DNA of 64,000 nt from CAVYTF01 sp963771435 (lineage in GTDB: Bacteria; Bacteroidota; Bacteroidia; Chitinophagales; Chitinophagaceae). Each line of letters opens with the position of its first letter. Within the stretch, counting starts at the first letter, position 1. Under the pieces are notes generated by a model that was given only the letters and a program-made list of their open reading frames with translations, ran no database searches and was not told where the DNA came from. Of the stretch, positions 42,833-51,374 are shown in pieces. A program made the translations under genes and the position numbers. The stretch is taken from contig CAVYTF010000016.1 of the NCBI GenBank assembly GCA_963771435.1, forward strand, positions 1 through 64,000, given 5' to 3'.

Positions 42833-44380
42833 ATGGACAATGGTAACATAGCATATGAAGAAGTGGGTGATGCACTTAAGAAGGTGCCGAGTTACTGGCT
42901 TACGCGCTTTGTTATACTGAGGCTGCTGGGAGTGATATATGCCGTTGCTTTTCTTGTGCTTATAAACCAAGTGGTTCCGCTGATAGGGTCTGATGGGTTG
43001 CTGCCCGTAGGGAATTTTTTACAGCAAATTATTAAGGCGCTTGGTTCAACAGATACCGGGTTTATCCGACTGCCATCTATCTTTTGGTTCGGGCATTCGG
43101 ATAGTGCACTGGTTGCGTGGGCTTGGATAGGGTTTGTGCTTTCGTGTGTTGTGGTTGCGGGGTATGCAAATGCGCCGTTGCTTACTGTGCTTTGGTTTCT
43201 TTATATGTCGTTTGTTCATGTGGGACAGGAATGGTATGGGTATGGGTGGGAAATTCAACTTTGCGAAACGGGGTTCCTAGCTATCTTTCTTTGCCCGCTG
43301 GTTGATATGCGCCCGTTCCCAAGGCGTGCACCGCCGGTTGTCATTATTGTGCTGTTTCGATGGCTTATCTTTAGAATTATGCTAGGCTCCGGGTTAATCA
43401 AGTTCCGCGGGGATGAAATATGGCGGAACGGGACGGCTCTTTATTATCATTTTGAAACACAACCGATACCCGGGCCGCTGAGCAGGTGGTTTCATTTTCT
43501 GCCACGTTGGTTATTAAAGATAGGTGTATGGTTCAATTTCATAGCTGAACTTGCTGCACCCCTGTTTGTTTTCTGGCCACGTGTTGGGCGGCATATTGCG
43601 GGGATAGTGATCGTGTTGTTTCAACTGGTTATTATCCTTAGCGGCAACTTATCGTTCCTGAACTGGCTAACTATTGTGCCTGCACTGGCTTGTTTTGATG
43701 ATGGCTTTTGGTCTAGGCTGCTGCCGAGGGCGTTTGTTCGTAAGGCGAAGGTTGCTGAGGAATATGCGGAGCCATCGCGGCCTATGTTAACCACCGCATG
43801 GGTGGTTGCTGTTGCCGTTGTATTGCTGAGTATTCAACCTGCACTGAATTTGCTTTCCGAAGGGCAGGTGATGAACACATCTTACGACCCATTGGAACTG
43901 GTGAACACTTACGGGGCATTCGGTACTGTGGGGCAGGAACGCCCGAATGTGGTGTTTGAAGGAACGATGGATGAAGACTCCACCGACAGCGCGCACTGGA
44001 AACCCTATATTTATAAGGGCCTGCCTGTAGCGCTTGACAAAATGCCCCCTCAAATAGCTCCTTACCAACTGCATTTAGACTGGCAGATGTGGTTTGCTTC
44101 TATGGCGAACGCTGAGGATTATCCGTGGACGCTGAACCTTGTGTGGAAGTTACTGCATAACGACCCTAATGCCGTTGGGCTTTTTGCTGCGAACCCTTTT
44201 CCGGGAAAGCCACCGCGATATGTCAGGGCGGTGCTGTATAACTATAGGTTTGCAAAGCCGAGTAATGGAGAGGGTTTGTGGTGGAGGAGAGAGCGGGTGA
44301 GCTTTTGGTTGCCGGCTATGTCGGTTGATGACCCGAATTTGGTTGGTTTTCTGAAGAGGGAGGGGTGGATAAAGCCTTAG
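42833..44380 (+). CDS. lipase maturation factor family membrane protein
   Basis: A 515-residue protein with about seven membrane helices and a large soluble C-terminal domain, matching the lipase maturation factor 1 family, which in animals folds secreted lipases in the ER. Typical segments are GLIKFRGDEIWRNGTALYYH, ETQPIPGPLSRWFH and LVNTYGAFGTVGQERPNVVF. Prokaryotic members have no proven role. ATG 42833 is chosen, since the upstream in-frame extension covers the divergent bshB1 promoter. A TTTATTTTG promoter-like box lies just before it. Confidence 0.85.
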   Translation: MDNGNIAYEEVGDALKKVPSYWLTRFVILRLLGVIYAVAFLVLINQVVPLIGSDGLLPVGNFLQQIIKALGSTDTGFIRLPSIFWFGHSDSALVAWAWIGFVLSCVVVAGYANAPLLTVLWFLYMSFVHVGQEWYGYGWEIQLCETGFLAIFLCPLVDMRPFPRRAPPVVIIVLFRWLIFRIMLGSGLIKFRGDEIWRNGTALYYHFETQPIPGPLSRWFHFLPRWLLKIGVWFNFIAELAAPLFVFWPRVGRHIAGIVIVLFQLVIILSGNLSFLNWLTIVPALACFDDGFWSRLLPRAFVRKAKVAEEYAEPSRPMLTTAWVVAVAVVLLSIQPALNLLSEGQVMNTSYDPLELVNTYGAFGTVGQERPNVVFEGTMDEDSTDSAHWKPYIYKGLPVALDKMPPQIAPYQLHLDWQMWFASMANAEDYPWTLNLVWKLLHNDPNAVGLFAANPFPGKPPRYVRAVLYNYRFAKPSNGEGLWWRRERVSFWLPAMSVDDPNLVGFLKREGWIKP

Positions 44381-44901
44381 GGCTAAATTAAGGTGGTAAT
44401 AGGGTTGGGATAGGGTTAGCATGGCTTTACCATGCCTTCGGCTTGGCTTTGGGTGGGCATTAAGTGGGCTTGAGGTGGACATTGAGTGGGCTTTGGGTGG
44501 GAGTAAGGTCTCTATAAAGTCTCTATAAGGTCTCTATAAGGGTAGGAAAGTTGGAATTGGAAATGCGAAAAATGTGAGGTTGTTTGCAATTTAGATTAAA
44601 GTTGGTTGGAGGCAAAATATTTGTTTGGGAAAAAATAAAAAGGAAAAATGTGTAATTGCACCGGTTGTTGTCTGTAAAGAATAAAGACTATAATTCTGAA
44701 GAATTAATTTTTCACTGTTTCGAGGTGCGCTGCGCTAACACCCCGAAGAACTGAGAACTGGCAATATCGTATTACTACTATACCACTGTCTTTATTGAGC
44801 TTTTGTTGAAGTGCATATCAATCGTAGTCCTTGGTTTCGTGTGATAAGAATCAAGAGGGGCTAAAAAAAGAAAAATATTACCTTTATATCAACATTCGTT
44901 T
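44381..44901. repeat. 521-bp gap with an 11-bp array (44389-44541)
   Basis: From 44389 to 44541 the sequence divides into fourteen 11-base steps (one of 10). The first set has TAGGGTTNGNA and TGGCTTTNCCA cores, the middle set TGGGCNTTGAG, and the last three are nearly identical TCTCTATAAGG. The remainder to 44901 is AT-rich and holds no gene. An oddly GC-rich word GAGGTGCGCTGCGC lies near 44725. Confidence 0.75.
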
Positions 44902-45483
44902 ATGCGATATTTTTGCCTGGCTATTGTTATAGTTTGTGTGTGTATTTCCTGCTCGCACAAAAAATATAAAAACCCCCATGTAGAAATACAGACAAGATAT
45001 GGAGATATTGAAGTGGAACTTTATCCTGACAATGCCCCTAAAAGTGTGGCGGCTTTTTTATCGTATGTTGATTCCGGCTATTATAAAAATGCTTCTTTTT
45101 ACAGGGCTTTAAATGATGACAACCAGGTTACAGGGAGTGGTGGAATTGCAATATTACAAGGTGGCATATGGCAAACAAAACCGACGATAAAACCTGCCGG
45201 CATACCGCATGAAAGCACCTTGCAAACAAAACTGACGCATGAAAACGGGACTATTTCGCTTGCCCGGCAAGAGCCGGGAACAGCCAGCACTGAATTCTTT
45301 ATTTGCATCGGCGATCAAAAAGGTTTTGATCACGGTGGCTCTAATAATGCCGACGGGCAAGGCTATGCAGCATTTGGGAAGGTCGTAAAAGGCATGCACC
45401 TTATAAAACAATTTTATACACAACCTACCAATGGCGACCAGTTGCAACAACCAATTGAGATCTTAAATATTGTGCGGCTATAG
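44902..45483 (+). CDS. cyclophilin-type peptidyl-prolyl isomerase lipoprotein
   Basis: Envelope-anchored folding catalyst, 193 residues. The lipobox is CISCSHK (Cys about 17). The cyclophilin fold shows EIQTRYGDIEVELYPDNAPK, SFYRALNDDN, NGTISLARQEPGTASTEFFI and YAAFGKVVKGMHLIKQFY. The usual catalytic FHR is here FYR. The insert ILQGGIWQTKPTIKPAGIPH is as in the short bacterial type. Periplasmic face of a membrane is likely. Single gene. Confidence 0.9.
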   Translation: MRYFCLAIVIVCVCISCSHKKYKNPHVEIQTRYGDIEVELYPDNAPKSVAAFLSYVDSGYYKNASFYRALNDDNQVTGSGGIAILQGGIWQTKPTIKPAGIPHESTLQTKLTHENGTISLARQEPGTASTEFFICIGDQKGFDHGGSNNADGQGYAAFGKVVKGMHLIKQFYTQPTNGDQLQQPIEILNIVRL

Positions 45484-45544
45484 TTGATGTACCTTACAAA
45501 TAAATCAATATTTCTAACTTTATCTTTTAAAAACAAAATATATT

Positions 45545-45901
45545 ATGGCAACAGGAATTTCAGTAAAAGAACAGTCCGATGGGTTGATCACTGATCTGAT
45601 AAAATGGGCTACGGGCAAAGCACCGGTTGAAATAAGGTTTGTTGACCTCGATGACGATTGTTGTGCTGTTGTTACGATGTATGATTATAAGGGCGATAAT
45701 GAACTTTCACTAAGACTGCACTTAGATGGCGTGTATGATGTGAATATTGGCTATTATGACGAAGATGACGAGTTTATAGAAACTGCAGAACCCTTAAGCA
45801 CCGGGCAAGAAGCAACGCTTCCGGAAAAGCTTAAAAAAGTAATGAAAAAAGTATTGGATGATGAAAGGGGGATGCGTGTGCCGGGGAGTGTGCTTGCGTG
45901 A
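45545..45901 (+). CDS. hypothetical acidic protein (118 aa)
   Basis: Not recognised. A soluble protein rich in Asp/Glu (FVDLDDDCCAVVTMYDYKGD, YYDEDDEFIETAEP) with a predicted beta-sheet core and a basic C-terminal helix (LPEKLKKVMKKVLDDERGMR). A promoter-like TAACTTTA lies about 25 bp upstream. No signal peptide. Codon use resembles its neighbours, so it is probably native. Confidence 0.6.
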   Translation: MATGISVKEQSDGLITDLIKWATGKAPVEIRFVDLDDDCCAVVTMYDYKGDNELSLRLHLDGVYDVNIGYYDEDDEFIETAEPLSTGQEATLPEKLKKVMKKVLDDERGMRVPGSVLA

Positions 45902-46004
45902 TGGATAGATTTTTAGCGTTGCGAAAGATAGCGAATGATCAGTGGGGACAGAAACCAAGGCAGGGGGTAGCTTTTTAGAACAATAATTTCTTAATTTTAC
46001 TATT

Positions 46005-46244
46005 ATGAACATACAAGAAATCATAAATGTTGATAATGATATTCTAGGAGGACAGCCTGTTTTTAAGGGAACACGGGTTCCTGTTGAAAGTTTGTTTGAC
46101 CATTTAGAAGCGGGTGTGCCACTTGATGAATTTTTAGATGATTTTCCTACTGTTTCAAGAGATCAGGCAATTGCATTGTTAAATGCTGCCAGTAAGATCT
46201 TTGCTGCAAAAAATATAGAACAGGTGTATGCGACTGTTGCTTGA
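46005..46244 (+). CDS. DUF433 antitoxin-like protein
   Basis: A 79-residue DUF433 protein with a winged-helix-like core (GGQPVFKGTRVPVESLFDHL, LDEFLDDFPTVSRDQAIALL). DUF433 genes usually pair with DUF5615 PIN-like genes as toxin-antitoxin modules. Here the partner starts inside this gene (17-base overlap), giving translational coupling. Likely autoregulator and antitoxin, by analogy. Confidence 0.85.
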   Translation: MNIQEIINVDNDILGGQPVFKGTRVPVESLFDHLEAGVPLDEFLDDFPTVSRDQAIALLNAASKIFAAKNIEQVYATVA

Positions 46245-46443
46245 CGAGAACTTACCCAAAAGACTCAAACTTGATTTTGCTGAATACAAAATCTTTACAG
46301 TTCGTGATAAAGGATGGAATGGCATAAAAAATGGGCATCTTATTGGCGGATGTCTACCAATTATTCCAGGCCGGCAAGCATTTTTTCGTAAGCTTTTAAA
46401 GGCAGCATTACACTTTGCTTTTCGCCTCTGCTGTTGGCGATGA
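46228..46443 (+). pseudogene. DUF5615 PIN-like toxin, truncated
   Basis: The first 37 residues are a normal DUF5615 start (MRLLLDENLPKRLKLDF, then FTVRDKGWNGIKNGHL). After that the frame runs into unrelated sequence that is the antisense of an antitoxin fragment and ends at 46443. About two thirds of the PIN domain, with its other acidic residues, is missing. The toxin must be inactive. The junction is near 46340-46361. Confidence 0.8.
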
Positions 46444-46459
46444 ATTGTGTTCCAATCAT
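46361..46459 (-). pseudogene. antitoxin N-terminal fragment (32 aa)
   Basis: Minus-strand frame of 32 codons starting MIGTQFIANSRGEKQSVM and ending AYEKMLAGLE. It looks like the start of a short antitoxin (Phd/RelB-like) that normally continues for another 30-40 residues. It is cut where it meets the truncated DUF5615 gene coming from the other side. Two convergent toxin-antitoxin modules seem to have been fused by deletion of both 3' parts. Too short for the general gene list but well supported as a relic. Confidence 0.55.
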
Positions 46460-46568
46460 AAAATATATTTATACTATAAATTAATAAAGAAGCCATAATA
46501 TATACAAACGCCAAGATATACTCCCTGTCGTTTGTATTTTGCAAAGGGAGAATCTCTGCCAAATTGCT

Positions 46569-47123
46569 TTACGGCCTAGTCCATTCTTCTACAGTCATAA
46601 CGTCTGCCTGGCGGGGGAAGACCTTGGTGGTGAGGACACGGTGTACTTCTTCGTCGCCATCGGCACAGGCATCAGATAGTACAGTTATGCGGTAGTCTTT
46701 GTCTGCTGCTTCGCGCAGCGTTGACAGTACTACACCGCTGGTGGCAATACCGGTTAGTATGATGTGCTGAATGCCGAAAGCTCTTAAAACAACTTCTAGG
46801 TCGCTGCCTGTAAAAGCGCTTACGCGGCGTTTGATAACGATGAGTTCGCCTGCCTGCGGCTCTAAGTCGGGATGAACTTTCATAAACTCGGCCATGTTCA
46901 TGCCTGCAAACCTTTCTTTGCTGGCGCTGAAGCCTTTATTGTTCATGCTTATTTCCGGGGTGCCCTGACGGAAGCCTACAACAACATAGATGATGGGTAT
47001 CTTACTGCTGCGCGCGTGTGCGATGGCTTTGGCAACATTGGTTTTAACTACGGAGGCATCGGGAAGCATCGCAACTATGCCTACCTGCATGTCCATTACA
47101 AGAAGGGCTGTGTTTTGTTCCAT
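46569..47123 (-). CDS. isochorismatase-family hydrolase-like protein
   Basis: A 184-residue cytoplasmic alpha/beta protein of the isochorismatase / cysteine hydrolase family. D11 in LLVMDMQVGI and the lysine in IVIKRRVSAF are in place. The nucleophile position in LTGIATSGVVLSTLREA is Gly/Val rather than Cys, so a nicotinamidase-type reaction is unlikely. A subset of the family has this TSGVV form and may use other chemistry. It lies 25 bp after the DUF4294 gene and may share its transcript. Confidence 0.85.
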   Translation of the reverse strand: MEQNTALLVMDMQVGIVAMLPDASVVKTNVAKAIAHARSSKIPIIYVVVGFRQGTPEISMNNKGFSASKERFAGMNMAEFMKVHPDLEPQAGELIVIKRRVSAFTGSDLEVVLRAFGIQHIILTGIATSGVVLSTLREAADKDYRITVLSDACADGDEEVHRVLTTKVFPRQADVMTVEEWTRP

Positions 47124-47148
47124 TTTTAGTTTGTTTGTTATGGAAAGA

Positions 47149-47769
47149 TCAACCTCTTACCCCATACATTTTTTCTACGTCTTTTACAATGGATTCGATG
47201 GCGCGGTCATCACCGTTGGGGTCGTAGTTTTGTTTGAGGCTGGAGCCGAAAAGAACGGCCACCGTTTGCCAGAAGGCCGCGTTGAAACTGCCTTTGTATT
47301 CATCAATAATTTCGTAGCAGTTGTTGCCCGTTTGGCGGTAAATTAATTTCATCAGCACTTTTCCCTGATAAACAGAAAGCTGGGTTATCTTATCTGCAAA
47401 TTGGGTCTTGATGTCTTTCTCGCGTGCATGGATGATGGCTTTGCGTTTGGCTTTATCAGTTACACCGACAAGCTGTGCGTTGATCTGGTTTATAATGACA
47501 GAAGCTTTTACGGCATAAGGATAGGTAACATAAACGGCGTTTCGGAGACGAGTCCATTCAGCGTAATAACGGCGCTGTTTGGCGTTCATCCTGCCATAAA
47601 TATATACATATGGGAGGAAAGAACAGGGAATGGTGTCTCCGTTGGCTCCAATACTTGCGTAGACTTTTATAGTATCATAGACACCATGTTTCTGCGCTAC
47701 AGCTTTTTGGGCTGCAACAGAAAGCATTGCAATGAGAATAAAAGAAAGTATTTTTTTGAAGCGGAACAT
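47149..47769 (-). CDS. DUF4294 protein, secreted
   Basis: A 206-residue exported protein of the Bacteroidota-only DUF4294 family. It has a signal peptide (AAQKAVAQ), a beta segment TIPCSFLPYVYIYGRMNAKQ and a long Arg/Tyr-rich helix region (RRYYAEWTRLRNAVYVTYPYA). The conserved YRQTGNNCYEIIDEYKGSF block is present. No biochemical role is established. It follows ccmF by 89 bp on the same strand. Confidence 0.85.
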   Translation of the reverse strand: MFRFKKILSFILIAMLSVAAQKAVAQKHGVYDTIKVYASIGANGDTIPCSFLPYVYIYGRMNAKQRRYYAEWTRLRNAVYVTYPYAVKASVIINQINAQLVGVTDKAKRKAIIHAREKDIKTQFADKITQLSVYQGKVLMKLIYRQTGNNCYEIIDEYKGSFNAAFWQTVAVLFGSSLKQNYDPNGDDRAIESIVKDVEKMYGVRG

Positions 47770-47858
47770 TATAATGTAAAAATAAATAAATATCTGTTCT
47801 ATTAATGCTTTGAGGTCCGTTTAAATAACCGTTGGCACGTTATTCTTTTGAGAATTGT

Positions 47859-50315
47859 TTATTTAACGCTTAAACGATTTATTTTATTCCTGTAAAAAAT
47901 ACTCGTTACAAAGCCGATGACCATTATCATAACGCCGATCCATAGCAGGGTGATGAAGGGGAATTGGTAGACTTTTAAAGTAAGCAGGTCTGTGAGTACG
48001 CTGCTCTCTTTTACACCAATATCAAGCGTGCCGGTCTTGGTGTCTATCACTTTGTTGAAGCGGAGGATGAGGCTTTGGGCTATAACACTGTCAGAGAGGT
48101 TTCGGATGGTAGTGTCACGGATGGCCATGCCGGGGTTTGCTTCGTAGTGCCTGCCGTCTTTGGTTATAATTGTCATGTCCAGCATTAGGGATGTTTCGCC
48201 GGGGGCAATAACTCTGTTTTCAACAGGTTTGTTTACATCAACCTTATTTAAGATGATGATGCCGTTAGAATAAAACAATGTGTCGCCAACACGTGCGCTT
48301 TCTTCGCGGAAAGTAGCGGTGTCGGTTTGTTCACTTTCCAGCCAGGATGTTACATAAGCAAAAATATCCCTGTCGAGGAAATGCTTTGAATCGGGGTTTG
48401 GTGAGAAACCCTCATTGCCTTTGTTGTTTTTAATTACATCAGGATAAAGGTTGAAATTGTATTTGCCGTCCTTGCTTTTAAACTGAAGCTCAAAATACTT
48501 TTTATGGTTGTCGCTATTGAGGGTATCGCGAACATAGGTGACCATGTACTTGCCCATGTCTGTTGCGACGCCTTTGAACAAGGTGATGTTTTCAGCAGGG
48601 TTTTCTTTGCTGTCGCTTTTTAAAGTAGAGAAGCCCGTAGTGTTCCAGCTAAGCACTTCTTTTTTGCTGGAGGAAATGAGTATTGCCAGCAACACTATGC
48701 CAAAGCCAACATGCGCAATGGAAGCGCCTGCAGCCTTCATTTTCCCTTTCATACCCACCCAAATGTAGAAGCCATTTGCAATGATGGAGTAAACTGCAGC
48801 AAAAATGGCTACGTGGATGGCTGCCAGAAAGCCGTAACCCTTTTTATCAAAATTGATAGCGCCGAAAACGCTGATGGCAACAGAAATTACAAGGGCTATC
48901 AAAGTAGGCAGCCATATTCTTTTCCTGAAGTAAGCGGATGGCGTGTCTTTGAATTTTAAGTATTGTGTGACGGCAGTTAATATGCCGATGATGATGCAAA
49001 TAAAGACCTGTATCTGGTTGTAAGAAAACTCCCTGTCGGCAGGGTCTGCTATCTTTGTGTTGAATATTTTATTGAAAACAGGCAAGGATGTTTGGGCTAT
49101 AATAATGATGGCTGATAAAAAAATAACCAGCGACCCGATAAACATCCAGAACTCGCGGCTATAGCTGCTCTCTTCTTTTTTTATGGATGGAATATTCTTG
49201 TTTTCTTTTATAAAAAGTATAATAGCAGGAAAGAAAAAGATGAGTATAAAAAGCAGGAGTTGGGCTGTCATGTCCGCACCGGTGAATGCATGAACAGATG
49301 AATCGCCAAGAATGCCGCTGCGTGTTAAAAAAGTGGAATATAAAGTAAGCACAAAAGAGAGGATGTAGAAAAGATAGACACTCTTTAAAGAATATTTTGT
49401 GCTGTTGTAAATAAGGTTCATGTGAAGGCCTGCAATTAGAATAAGCCATGGAACAAGGGAGGCATTTTCTACGGGATCCCATGCCCAATAACCGCCGAAG
49501 GTGAGGCTTTCGTATGCCCAGGCAGCACCCATGGTAATGCCGGTACCTAGCACTGCGCCTGAAAAAGCAGCCCATGGCAACGCCTTTCTTGTCCATTCAT
49601 GGTCTTTGTTCATTAAGCCTGCAAAAGCAAAGGAGAAGGGAACAATGGTGGATGCAAAACCTAAAAACAATACGGGTGGATGGATAACCATCCAGTAGTT
49701 CTGCAAAAGCGCGTTTAACCCCGAACCATCTTTTAATAATGATAAATAATCAGAGCGGATATTGCCGGAAACGGCATCTATAAAGATAGGCGCGCGGTAG
49801 AGGGTGCCCTCATCACGCAGTAAAATAAACGGGTTGCTGCCGACCTTTTGCCCAAAGAAATAAATACCGATGATCATAGTAGCGAGGCAAAACTGGGCGA
49901 AGCTGATGACCGTCATTACGGGCGCTTCCCACTGTTTTGCGGTAGCAATTAATACACAGCCAAGCACACAATGCCAGAAGGTCCATAGCAGGAAACTCCC
50001 CTCCTGCCCTTCCCAAAGGCAACTGAAAATATACTGCACCTGCAGGGTTTTATCGCTATGCTCCCAGGCGTAATGGTACTCAAACAAATGATTAGATAAA
50101 ATATAATAAATGCAGCCAATGGTGGTGATAACGCAAACCGTTTCAATAAAGAATGCACCGCGTGCAAGCCGCAGCCAGCTTTGCTTTTCCGCGGGGAGGG
50201 TTGATTTGTTTGCTTTAAAAAAAGAGATGCTGGCAAAGAGCGAAACTACCAGCGAAAGAACTGCCGCAAAATGGCCAAGTTCGCCGGGTAATAAGTGTTC
50301 GCCTGGATAATTCAT
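47859..50315 (-). CDS. ccmF: cytochrome c heme lyase subunit CcmF
   Basis: Large polytopic membrane protein (818 residues, about 14 helices) of System I cytochrome c maturation. It receives heme from CcmE and attaches it to apocytochromes. The Trp-rich WWD signature is clear in TFGGYWAWDPVENASLVPWL (about residue 270), with His ligands in flanking loops (VIHPPVLFLGF). A long periplasmic domain occupies about 590-770. It lies 28 bp after ccmE in the same direction. No ccmA/B/C/H is present in the window. Confidence 0.94.
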   Translation of the reverse strand: MNYPGEHLLPGELGHFAAVLSLVVSLFASISFFKANKSTLPAEKQSWLRLARGAFFIETVCVITTIGCIYYILSNHLFEYHYAWEHSDKTLQVQYIFSCLWEGQEGSFLLWTFWHCVLGCVLIATAKQWEAPVMTVISFAQFCLATMIIGIYFFGQKVGSNPFILLRDEGTLYRAPIFIDAVSGNIRSDYLSLLKDGSGLNALLQNYWMVIHPPVLFLGFASTIVPFSFAFAGLMNKDHEWTRKALPWAAFSGAVLGTGITMGAAWAYESLTFGGYWAWDPVENASLVPWLILIAGLHMNLIYNSTKYSLKSVYLFYILSFVLTLYSTFLTRSGILGDSSVHAFTGADMTAQLLLFILIFFFPAIILFIKENKNIPSIKKEESSYSREFWMFIGSLVIFLSAIIIIAQTSLPVFNKIFNTKIADPADREFSYNQIQVFICIIIGILTAVTQYLKFKDTPSAYFRKRIWLPTLIALVISVAISVFGAINFDKKGYGFLAAIHVAIFAAVYSIIANGFYIWVGMKGKMKAAGASIAHVGFGIVLLAILISSSKKEVLSWNTTGFSTLKSDSKENPAENITLFKGVATDMGKYMVTYVRDTLNSDNHKKYFELQFKSKDGKYNFNLYPDVIKNNKGNEGFSPNPDSKHFLDRDIFAYVTSWLESEQTDTATFREESARVGDTLFYSNGIIILNKVDVNKPVENRVIAPGETSLMLDMTIITKDGRHYEANPGMAIRDTTIRNLSDSVIAQSLILRFNKVIDTKTGTLDIGVKESSVLTDLLTLKVYQFPFITLLWIGVMIMVIGFVTSIFYRNKINRLSVK

Positions 50316-50318
50316 TTT

Positions 50319-50346
50319 TGGTCAGTAGTCAGTGGTCAGTGGTCAG
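50319..50346. repeat. heptamer repeat TGGTCAG x4
   Basis: Four 7-base units (one variant TAGTCAG) fill the gap between ccmE and ccmF and overlap the ccmE stop codon. It looks like the same kind of short-word expansion as the octamers at 19.1 and 38.5 kb. Confidence 0.75.
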
Positions 50347-50760
50347 TATTTACCTGTTGTCTCTTTTAAAGCCTGTTTTGCAGCGTTCGGGTCGTCTTTG
50401 TATTTGGAAGGGCATTTTAATAATATCTCCTGGCAGTCAAACCGGCCATTCTCTACCCGCCCCATCAGCCCAAGCCTTTCGCTCTTGTCCATGTCTGCCG
50501 GTTTGCCTTTGCGGTACACCACCTGTATCTTATTACCCAAAGTATCCATCGCCATAAAACTAAGGTAGTTCGGATCTTTTACAGGGTTATATTCTATGGG
50601 CTGGCTCTTGTCAATCTTTACGATAAGGTGCACATATTTGCCGGGTCGATCTTTCTGCTGAAGCAATGTTATCGTTGGTGGTAACATCGCCCATAAAACT
50701 GATGAGCACTGCGATGGAAGCAGCTATTAAAACCAGTGCAATAATGTGTATTGTTTTCAT
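50343..50760 (-). pseudogene. ccmE: cytochrome c maturation protein CcmE, CxxxY type (frameshifted)
   Basis: Periplasmic heme chaperone that passes heme to CcmF. From ATG 50760 a membrane anchor is read (IIALVLIAASIAVLISF). The OB-fold domain follows in another frame (GKYVHLIVKIDKSQPIEYNP, LGLMGRVENGRFDCQEILLK). The switch is at about 50655-50662 and dropping one base joins IASAE to DRPGKYV. The heme-binding motif reads CPSKY (CxxxY) instead of the usual HxxxY. Total about 138 residues. Frameshift probably a sequencing error, since ccmF is intact. Confidence 0.85.
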
Positions 50761-50845
50761 CTTTGAGCTTTCGGGTGCGAAGTTAATTGAAAAAAAATAG
50801 CGGCACAGTTGTTTGGTGCCGCCTTGTTTGAAATTGCCTGTTTGG

Positions 50846-50918
50846 AGCGGAAAACGGGACTCGAACCCGCGGCCTTCAGTTTGGGAAACTGATGCTCTAC
50901 CAACTGAGCTATTTCCGC
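50846..50918 (-). tRNA. tRNA-Gly (anticodon CCC)
   Basis: A 73-base cloverleaf on the minus strand: acceptor GCGGAAA/TTTCCGC, D arm GCTC/GAGC, anticodon arm TCAGT-TTCCCAA-ACTGA with anticodon CCC, and T arm GCGGGTTCGAGTCCCGT. The bases after the discriminator T read CCA, so the 3' end appears encoded. It reads GGG. Confidence 0.93.
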
Positions 50919-50951
50919 ATAAGGTGCAAAATAAAGGAATAATGCGCAGAT

Positions 50952-50994
50952 TGCTGATGTGGGAATGTCGGATGTCGGATGTCAGACATCAGCA
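50952..50994. repeat. hairpin with heptamer repeats
   Basis: TGCTGATGT (50952-50960) pairs with ACATCAGCA (50986-50994). The loop contains TGTCGGA heptamers. It lies at the 3' end of a minus-strand TPR gene and may end its transcript. Confidence 0.6.
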
Positions 50995-50997
50995 CTT

Positions 50998-51309
50998 TCA
51001 CATCGTCAATTCCTCAAAAGCGCCCCTCAGTTCGCCATAGGCATGGTTATCCTGCGCTTTTTTTGCGGCGGCCATGCCTTTTTCGTACCAGTTTATGGCG
51101 GCGTCTGTTTCGCCATTACGCTCCAGCAGCTTTGCAAGGTGGTAATAAGAACCTATATAGTTGGGATTTTCGTTCAATATATTTTCAAATAAGGCCTTTG
51201 CCTGTGCGTCATCCCCCACTTTTACATATTCCAAAGCAAGGGCGTGCCGGAGGAAGTTATCTGAGGGTGTTGCCTGTAAAAACTCTTTCAGCTTTGCTAT
51301 CCTGTCCAT
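50998..51309 (-). CDS. small TPR protein (103 aa)
   Basis: A soluble protein made of about two and a half tetratricopeptide units (DNFLRHALALEYVKVGDDAQ, ALFENILNENPNYIGSYYHL, LLERNGETDAAINWYEKGM). Such short TPR proteins act as interaction modules. The partner is unknown. It stands alone, with a hairpin just beyond its stop. Confidence 0.82.
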   Translation of the reverse strand: MDRIAKLKEFLQATPSDNFLRHALALEYVKVGDDAQAKALFENILNENPNYIGSYYHLAKLLERNGETDAAINWYEKGMAAAKKAQDNHAYGELRGAFEELTM

Positions 51310-51374
51310 TTTTCAAAGATAGTTTTTCCTGCTATAAGCCGGTAATTGCTGGAATTGGACACCCTGAAGATGAT

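Noticed and set aside
41968..42849. Longer bshB1 frame starting at 42849
   Set aside because: It overlaps the start of the divergent lipase maturation factor gene, while homologous sequence begins at 42696.
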